From Laccaria trichodermophora (Eukaryota; Basidiomycota; Agaricomycetes; Agaricales; Hydnangiaceae): DNA of 64,000 bases. This document shows positions 36,247 to 44,800 of the stretch, one piece after another. The stretch's first letter is position 1. Each line of letters begins with the position of its first letter. Position numbers and translations under genes: made by a program. The notes below the pieces were generated by a model that saw only the letters and a program-made list of their open reading frames with translations, ran no database searches and was not told the origin of the DNA. The DNA lies in assembly GCA_018417955.1 (NCBI GenBank), contig JACTVC010000014.1, positions 558,001 to 622,000 on the forward strand, read 5' to 3'.

Positions 36247-36258
36247 CCCTAACCCTAA
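36247..36258 (+). promoter_or_regulatory. Telomere-like (CCCTAA)2 box, duplicated copy
   Basis: The same TATGACCCTAACCCTAAC context as in front of intact SURF6, here preceding SURF6 fragment 5. Confidence 0.45.
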
Positions 36259-36289
36259 CACCTTCCTTTCACTCTCTCCTCGATTAATG

Positions 36290-36570
36290 CCGACTCCAGC
36301 AGCGGTCACACGCGTTTCGTTGGAAACGATGACGCCTTCGAGTCTCTGCTTCGTTTAATTCCAGCACAATACTACATCGTGAACGACGAGACAGAGGAAG
36401 AAGCTGCGTCGAAGTACCAAAAAACAAAGTGAGAAACGGAGCGCGCCCAAGAAGGCTATCAAAAAGGCGACGAAGAACGCAAAAAGAAACAAGGTCTAGA
36501 GATTATCTAAATTGCGAAAATCCGACACTTGCGAAGCTTGGCCCAGCGAACCATAAATCCACATCCAGAT
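36290..36570 (+). pseudogene. SURF6 5' fragment 5
   Basis: This is very close to SURF6 39034-39320: GCCGACTCCAGCAGCGGTC, TCGAGTCTCTGCTTCG and CATCGTGAACGACGA all match. The ATG is altered, the exon is shortened, and homology stops just inside exon 2. It is the least diverged of the fragments. Confidence 0.7.
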
Positions 36571-36724
36571 TAAAGTGTATTCATCCATGATGACAATCGT
36601 GACCACACACTCATATCCCAGCACAAAGCTATAAACCGTACGGTACCCCATTGATAACCGCCAGTTCATCCTTCGAACTTGCAGAGTTACTGCTATCAAT
36701 TCCCCCTTCCCTATCAACCAATAG

Positions 36725-37160
36725 CCCTAATGTCGACCCAGCCGCGGTTTTACGCGCCTCGGTGGGAAAACACATCGACACCTTCGGTTCCCCGCTACCC
36801 TGTCTATTTCCAGAACAATATCGCATCTTGAATGACGGGCTCGAGGGGCAAGGCTCGTCACGAACACCACAACTTGGATCAATTGTGCAAGAAGGCAATA
36901 AAGAGAGCAGAAAGAAGGTTCGTCTGAATGGCCCGTTTGTCTGTGATGAGCCTGACGCTCGCGAAAGCTTGTCCCAGTGAACCATCCGGAACTTAGCGGC
37001 GTCCACGAAAAGAACTGGAAAGTTTCGTCTGTCCCTTTGACAAGGACTCCGCATCTGAGGGCGATGAACAAAATCCATGCGGTCATGCCAGTTGACTCTT
37101 CCCCGCCATCAGCTTTGACTTCGACGGGGAACTTGGAGAAATGATACGTGGTTCCCACGA
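36725..37160 (+). pseudogene. SURF6 5' fragment 6 (diverged)
   Basis: ACCCAGCCGCGGTTTTACGC is followed by a diverged exon 1-like sequence and GCAGAAAGAAGGTTCGTCTG, as in fragments 2 and 4. Stops are present in all frames. Confidence 0.5.
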
Positions 37161-38265
37161 CGCTCTTTGAACTGAACAACACACCATTCCTCCAAGCGCC
37201 GATGTCGATGAAGACTCATAAAGGCGCCTTTCTTATCAACACGAATAAACAATGTTTTAACAAAGACACGCCTTTGTTGCGAATTAGTCTCCAGTTTGTA
37301 TGATTCATGCAGCTTGAAGTACTGATGGTATACAGTGGCAAATCAAAACTAATTATCGGATACAGAAACCTCTTGGCTACCCCTCATCTTTGTGCTATTT
37401 GCAGCCTGCGACAGGGAGTAAGTGATATTGCCTCTTATCGCTTGTGCACCCGCGCTCTGAATATGCACAACAACGCCGACACAGGGCTCCTACCCGACAG
37501 ATCCCTTCTTACCTGAGGGAGTCGGCCCATCTTTCTTCACGTGTGGCCCACCGGCATCTGCCACCTCGGGATATGTGGCGTTTGGTGACGAGGTAAATTG
37601 ACGTGTTGCCAGGAGCCTGGAGAGGATCGGCGATTACGTGCTGCTTTATTTTTGAGGTGACCTGTTTTATTTCCCAATGTGGTGCGATCTCAATCTACTA
37701 CTACTGTTTGTAGGTCCAAGCAACGGTCCACCTGGACTTTGGACCGTCGTTGGCCCGTGCACTGCACAACTATGTCGGCCGTCGCCTCACAGCATAGTGC
37801 CAAAAAATCGTACGCGCACAGTACAACCTGCCATTGAGCTTCACGGCCCTGGTGGCGAATATACTGTGAAAAGTGCTGTTACAGAGGCGAACAATGGCTA
37901 ATACGCATCTTCTTACCTGCCTAACGCGTTTTATGCTCCGAAAAGAAGGGGTCATAGCCAGGTTCGATTTATTACTATTTCCAAACAAATTCTACACCCA
38001 TTATTGAATTGCAGGAGCTGAGGCGGAACCGAAAGTTTGTTCAGGATCACCGACACTCTACGGTGTCTGGTGATTCATCATATCTCCCGATGCCGTCGCG
38101 TTTCAGCGCATTTGTTTCCCTACTGTTCCGCCCAGTCCCGCAGTCGAATCGAGTCGTTCCAAAAAGCTGATGGTGTAGTGATTGCTGTAGTGCTCTGAAT
38201 TCAAGGCTCGGTATTCGCGCCACAGGCCCTATAAATATCGAAGTCGCCATGAGTGAGACTCAGAA
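37161..38265. other. Upstream region of dsRBD gene F
   Basis: Repeat-unit sequence shared with units D and E. A TATAAATA box lies at 38230, about 35 nt before the start codon at 38266. Confidence 0.45.
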
Positions 38266-38663
38266 ATGCCCGCACACGCAGACGTCGTAGCAAACATGGA
38301 TCCGGAACGTAAGTAAAGCTGGACGCATTGGATCAGCACTTTCTGACTTTATCGTAGACAACAAGAACCGCCTAAACAACATTCATCAGCGTCTCTTTCA
38401 TGACGTTCTACCTGAATACACTTACGAACAGTCTGGACCTTGCCATGATCCTACCTGGCAGTGTAAAATATATGGTATGTTGCAGTAAACTTACTTCCTA
38501 ATCCTTTGTGATTTACCTCCTTTGCACAGTGGACAAGAAGCCTAAGCCTATTGCCATAGGCGGGGGTACCTCTATGCAGAATGCCTCGGAAGCCGCAGCG
38601 CTGAGCGCTATTCAATATCTACACTCCGTGTTCCACGCAGAGGACCCCGATGCCTTCCGTTAG
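38266..38663 (+). CDS. Small dsRBD-like protein, copy F
   Basis: Exons 38266-38308, 38358-38474 and 38530-38663 give 97 aa (MPAHADVVANMDPEH, KNRLNNIHQRLFHDV, YEQSGPCHDPTWQCKIY, KPIAIGGGTSMQNASEAAAL, ending DPDAFR). GPCH is retained; KKxAK has become SMQNA with no lysine. Intron positions and phases match all other copies. Confidence 0.73.
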
Positions 38664-38993
38664 TGATACGGTGAGGGGGCGTTGGGTGGGTTCACCTCGA
38701 AACCCGTTCCTTTATGCCCCTTTGGGTGCTTAAGAACGTTTGACTGTGGATATTCTGTTGCGTTTACGACGCTAGCGATTGGTCCACATCCTTCGTTGCT
38801 TTTGCTTTCTCTATCAGAGTCCACATTTGATACGCACGGATGAGAGAATGGAGGCTCTCTCTCCTTAATAGATGTGTTGCCACTATATCCTGAATATACC
38901 TTTCTTTCTTGTCCGCTTGGGATCCTTGAAGCTTGAAGCTTAAACGTTCTTGAACGTTTGAACCCTTTGAAATTTGACATAGCTAGTTTATGA

Positions 38994-39005
38994 CCCTAAC
39001 CCTAA
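38994..39005 (+). promoter_or_regulatory. Telomere-like (CCCTAA)2 box in the SURF6 promoter
   Basis: Two head-to-tail CCCTAA units end 36 nt before the SURF6 ATG. In ascomycete yeasts, telobox-type motifs (bound by Tbf1-like factors) occur in promoters of ribosomal and snoRNA genes, so a ribosome-biogenesis regulatory site is plausible. Function here is inferred. Confidence 0.5.
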
Positions 39006-39041
39006 CTTCCCTCCTCCCTCTCCTCGATTATTCAATATTCA

Positions 39042-40490
39042 ATGCCAACTCCAGCAGCGGTCCTACGCGCCTCGTTGGAAAGACACAACGACGCCTTCGA
39101 GTCTCTGCTTCGTCTAATTCCAGCACAATACTACATCGTGAACGACGAAACAGAGGAACAAGCTGCGTCAAAGTACCAAAAACACAGTAAAAAACAGAAC
39201 GCGCCCAAGCAGGCTATCAAAGAGGCGACGAAGAAGGCAAAAAGAAACAAGGTTTATCTAGAGATTATCTGAATTGCGAAAAATCTGACACTCGCGAAGC
39301 TTGACCCAGCGAACCATAGATCCATAGTCGACATTCAGAATGAAGCAGCTTCCGCGAAAAAACAACAAAAGGGGAAGCGGAAAGCTCCTGCTACTACCTC
39401 TGATGATGATGAATCTGCATTTGAAGGCCACGAGCAACATTCAGACGCTGCCATGGATGTTGATTTTGAGGCCGACATGGCTTTAGACGAGGACGAGAAC
39501 ATGGAAGCAGACACTTTGGTCCCCATGCCCCCCTCAGAGGGTATTTCAACCCTAAGAGACAAATTACACGCACGCATGGCCCAACTCCGGCGCGGTGGCC
39601 CTCGGAATCCAGGCGAAGCAGGGGACCGGGATGAGTTACTCGAAGAAAGGCGGCGGCAAAGAGCCGCTATGCGTGAGAAGAGGCGGAAGGAGACGAAAGA
39701 GAAGATTCGAAGGGAGGAAGAGATGAAGGGAAAGAAAACTGGAGGCGGAGCAGGTGGGAAGGTCGATGGGAGGGATAAGGGGAACGTCACAAAGGTACTG
39801 AACTGTGTATGCTACGCGGGACTCTGGATGCTGATTATCGTCTTTATCTTCTATTAGACCCAACTCTTAGTCCCAGATCGACCCTCAGAAAATGCTTCTA
39901 GTGGCCCTCAAAGCAACCTTACGACCATTGCATTCTCATCCCTCTCGCATACCACGAAGTCTACAAAATTCAAAACCACTGCCGATCCAACTCAAGCTCT
40001 TGCCCAACTCTCAGCACGAAAATCTAAACTCGCTGCCTTGCCAGCAGAGAAGAGAAAAGAAATTGAGGAGAAAGAAAAGTGGAGTAAAGCCGAAGCTCGG
40101 ATGGAAGGAGTGAAGGTGCACGACGACGAATCGAGGCTGAAGAAGGCGGCGAAGAGGAAAGAGAAGGAGAAGGAGAAGGGGAGGAAAGTTTGGTGGGTGT
40201 TTTTCTTATATTCATCTTATTTTTTTCATCGCTTTTTTCTGTCTTTTCTTTTTGGATTACAAAAATGCTAATGATGATTTAGGGAGGAGAAGAAGGAACA
40301 AGTCGCCAACGCGATGGCTGCTCGACAGAAAAAACGCAACGACAACATTGCAATGCGGAACGAACGCAGGAAAGGTGGGGGTGCGGGCAGTAAGAAAGGC
40401 GGGAAAGCTCGGCCTGGATTTGAGGGCAAGGCGTTCGGGAAGGGGAAAGGGAAGGGAAATTCGAAAGGGGGTTCGGGTGCTAAGAAGTAG
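39042..40490 (+). CDS. SURF6 / Rrp14 rRNA-processing protein
   Basis: This is a nucleolar RNA-binding factor for ribosome assembly (yeast Rrp14, animal SURF6). Exons 39042-39251, 39300-39794, 39858-40192 and 40283-40490 give 415 aa. The N-terminal SURF6 domain reads ERHNDAFESLLRLIPAQYY; an acidic stretch follows (DFEADMALDEDENME); then EGISTLRDKLHARMAQL, highly basic coiled segments, and the C-terminal signature WEEKKEQVANAMAARQKKRN, followed by a Gly/Lys-rich tail. The last intron splits the W codon of WEEKK. The gene is intact, while its 5' end was copied at least six times upstream. Its 3' end converges on the RdRP. Confidence 0.9.
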
Positions 40491-41842
40491 TTGTTGCTCC
40501 TTGTGGTGTATGGTGGAATCCATCCAGTTCCAGTGGCGGTTTGATTGTTTGAGATGAAGATAGGCGAGGCTTGTTCCCATCAGTGTTTTCTGACCATTTC
40601 TCCTTCCCCTAGTTGTTCACATCATGAAACATTTGGGTGAGTTTTACCCAGTGATTTCCTTTGACGTCTTTTAAAAAAAAATTTAAGGGTGTTTCTGGTT
40701 GCTTCGCGCTACCGGAGCCTTGGACTCAGTTGACAAGTACGCCACAAGGCCGACTTCACGTCTCATCTCCGCCTTCCCTGCCCGTTTTTGGCTTTTCACA
40801 TACTTACTACCTACCTCATCTTTCTTTCTAAGTCAGGTTCCCTGTTCGTGCACTCTTCCACTCGAAATCGAGCCGAGTTCCAACAAACCGATCGTGCTTG
40901 TTACAAAGTACGATTCGCTTCATCGCCCATTCATACAAACATGCAATATTGATATTGGTGGCAAATTTCCATCACGATGGACACAGATCACGCCGGTCAA
41001 TCCTGGCGCTTCTGTTGTTCGTGACCTTGATTATACTGTACACATTCCCTTTCGATGTTGACCTGAAAGGATAGACGGCCTTCAAGAGCTTGCAAAACAG
41101 ACCTCACACGGACCATCAGCCAACCGACGCCACGAGCTAGTTCTGTCAACACGGTCACGCCAATTGTAGTGTGCGCCGTCAAATTTGATGTACGTCCTTG
41201 ATCTTTCTGGCTAGAATCCCTTTCAATGTCGACGTGTGGGGCAGACAGCCTTGAGAGCTTGTAAAATGGACTTCACGCCGACTGTCCACCTAAAGACGTT
41301 TCAATCAATCTTATTGATAAGTTCAAGCTTCCTAGGTAATCGCACGATGCACGCGTAAACGAGATTTGCGCACCAACCCATCGAGCGTTAGCCACAAGAC
41401 CAATTACAAGCAGTCTTGCGGATAGGTCCAAGCTTCTTGGGTGTGTCGCAAGATGGACTCGCAAGCAAAACTTTACACCAATCCATCGAGCACCAGCCAT
41501 AAATCTCAGATAAGCTCCTTTCGTTTTAATTTCGATATTGTGCTCCAGGACGAACAGCAGAGGTCAACGATCGGTTTCCGAGCCGGACTTGTCTTCAAGT
41601 ATCTTCCGTGGTGGATGGGGATTGTCGTAGGATGATTTTGTTAGCGTTCTTTGGGCGGTTTGGAAGGAGGATGGCTGAATATGTGCATAGTGGAAAATGG
41701 GAAACGCATGCGAGAGTCCAATGTGCCTATGTACGGTAAATGGGTATTGGCGGTAGAGATGGGCCAAGAGGCCAAAGAAACGAAGGGTATCCTAGAAAGT
41801 ATATGCGGAAGAACGAACGAAATCAAAATCATACCCTTCTGC
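40491..41842. other. Convergent intergenic region with imperfect direct repeats
   Basis: Between the 3' ends of SURF6 and the RdRP. An imperfect direct repeat of about 105 bp occurs at 41310-41420 and 41415-41516 (CAAGCTTC, ATCGAGCG/CATCGAGCAC landmarks). A second repeated pair lies at 41055-41110 and 41225-41285. The 120-codon plus-strand ORF at 40699 lacks protein-like character and is not called. Confidence 0.45.
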
Positions 41843-44800
41843 CTAGTGTGAACCATAGTAATTGTCATCAGTGCCACGATTGAGCGCCCTCAAGAAAGAA
41901 GCCGTAATCTTCCTAGCTTCATCAAACTCCCTGGTGGACGGAGCTATACCACCCTTGCATGACTTCGCCTTGATGGTGCAGATTTGCTGAAACGCCACTG
42001 TGAACGCGAAATGCGGGGACTTTGACGCAGTGTAGGCATATGAGGCCATGACAGACTCCAAATCCCGGGTAAGGATGATCCCTTCCAGTGGTTCCGCATA
42101 CTTTTGCGCAGCGGCTAACATTTTATCGTCCTGATCGGCTGTGGCTCGATAGCTTTTGGCCTTCTTGGCCTTCTTGCTAGGCGTACCTGGCGTAGGTGTA
42201 TCGGGAGTGTGATGCTTGGCACTTTTACCAAACTCAACATGCGCATCATCAACATGCTTCCTGATACGCTCGAGTTCGTCGAGGAACATCTGCCCAATAA
42301 CTTTGTCAGTGTCGAAGGTGACCAGTGCATACTCTGAGGCGATGTTGTAAGGTTCTAGTAGTGCCTTGTCTTTCACTAGGTTTTCCTTGCAAGCATCACG
42401 GAATGCTTGGATCAATTCGTCGCCTTTGTTTTTTCCAGCTTCTAACAATCGATGAAGGATGCCAGATGGCTCATCTTGACTGACGTATCGCCTCTGGTCC
42501 TTCTCGAAGACGCCGCCCTTGAGACGATGCCCAGTCTTGCTCGAATCCAGTAAAATGCAGAAACTATATAACGCTGTTTAGTCGCCGCAAAGGTTGCCAG
42601 AACGATGGGACACTTGCATGTACGCCAGACGAACAGTCTCAGGGTGAGAATAGCCATATTTCCAGATGGCGTTCTCGTGGAATGTAGAATACAAACCGAC
42701 CTGGGAAACATTGAGATTGAGGAGGAGGACCTCTTGAAATGCTTTCTGTGACGCCTTTTCCTCAAGGCTCAAAGCACGGCAACAGAAATCGGGCACAGAC
42801 TCCACTTCGCGTTCAAAATCTGACTCCATTAAGCCTGATGGTATGGCGGTGAGCGGCTGGTTCTTGAAAGAATCCACGATTAACTTGTCCTTGATGACTA
42901 GAAGCTCATCTGTGGTTGTCATGTCAGATGACAGGCATAGTTCTTTAGTCAAGCCGACACCTACCTCCGTCCTGATCTAATTTAACATTGATCAGTAAAT
43001 GAGGAAATATGTTGACAATGTCACTCACCTCCGCCACTCAGCAGACTGGCAAGGCTAAACTTTCCTTTGGTGGAAACGATGATCACGTCGGGCCAATTGA
43101 AAAGCTCCGGAATGTCGACAGCCGTCACCTATTTGTGTGGCATTGTTGGGTAAGGAGGTTCATTATTGAGGTGGGATTCTTACCTTTTGCATATCAGAAG
43201 GAAGCCGGATTGGATACCTGGATATAATCAGTTTCACAAGATAGTAATAGCTATATAGATCGTACCGCCCCAGCTGACAAACAAGATGAGTTTGGGTAGA
43301 AATCTAGACAACAAGGGACATACCACCACTTCTCCTTGCAAGACGAAGTAGTCCATTTCGGTCTCCGGGTCTGTCATGGGCAGTGAAGACCGATAGTAGA
43401 TTTGGCCTTCCTCGAGGAGACCAGTTGGGTCTGGGATACGGGGTTAACTTTTTGCAAAGGCAAGGAATAAGAAACTTGCCTGCGACAATGTACCCTCCTG
43501 TGGATTCTTTTATAGGTATCCTATATTTCTCCACCGAAGAATTGATCGTTTGTTGCACCATGCATTTGATCTTGTCCTGCAAGATCTTGCATTGCGAAGG
43601 GTGGAAACCAGCCTGAATGAGCTCCATCGCCATTTCGTGCAGTCCAAGTGGCGCTGTTGCCATAGGTCAACAAAGAATTGTCAAAGTCAGAATTGGCTCA
43701 CTCACCTTTGCTATACTCGTTTCGGCCTGTGTAAGTTGTTCCCGAGATATCCTGCATCTCCGCATCCTGATCAGCAGCCACGTCATCATGGCCCCAGTCT
43801 TGTCGCTGGAACCCCAGTGCACGACTAGCCCCAGCTGCGACCCTCTGCGTCCTAGAACCAGATACACCAGCTGACTTATTGATGGCGTCCCATAAAACTG
43901 TCATAGCATTAGGTCGCTTCCAATCAAGAAGGGGCATGACCTCGTCGACTATTCCTTGTTCCAGCAGCTTGACCAAAATGTCGTCGGGGATACCATTGAA
44001 AGAAAGGTTGAGGATACTTTGCTGAGACAAAGCAATTGAGGACGATGGCTTGGACACGGAGAGAAGATCAAAAATCCTGTGAGCCTTGTCCAGCTCTGGA
44101 AGCTTGATCTTATTTTGTGAATCGCGGATCCAGATCTTGGGGTCAGGACTGTCGTCGGTAGGGTGCCTAATCCACATCCCTTTTGCACCAGCAATGCGAC
44201 CTTGGATCCCGGTAGGAAGGGAATCATAGTTGAACTTCTTCTTGATGAGCTTCATAGCGGCGAGGTTAATAAAACCACAGCCATCAGTCATGATCTTTTC
44301 GGCTGGAGCCTTGTGGTCCTCTCCATGCCAATCTTCAGCGTCTAATGAGATGATAGGTTAGGCTGATACTAAACGCGGATGACTCATGTTCACGTACAGA
44401 TGTCTCTGATGAAGATTATATTTTCAGCGCTGAACTCGAGCGCCGGGATAGAGTTCGACAAGCCCAGCGCATACCGAGTAACAAACTTGCTCGCGGCCTT
44501 TTAATGGGGAAGGGTAAGCTGCTTGTCATCTCCTGAAAGCGTGTTCTACAACAAACCTGTTTGTAATTATACTCCAAGGGATTGTGCCACCGCATGAAGG
44601 CATCGAAGGAGAGGCGGTATTGATCCCCGCAAGAATCCTTTGGTATACGCCCAGAGTTCTGGTCAGTCTCAACCATGTACACGCCCCCATCCTTCGAATG
44701 AAATGGGACGAAAATGCGACCTAGAAGTATGAACTTCTGGCTAAGAAATTGCTTAACGGCCGCGTTATCCTTAGTCACCATGTCGTCCGGGATCCGGAGT

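Noticed and set aside
40699..41061. 120-codon plus-strand ORF after SURF6
   Set aside because: No domain, no intron structure, overlaps repeat sequence, and no support from neighbouring frames.
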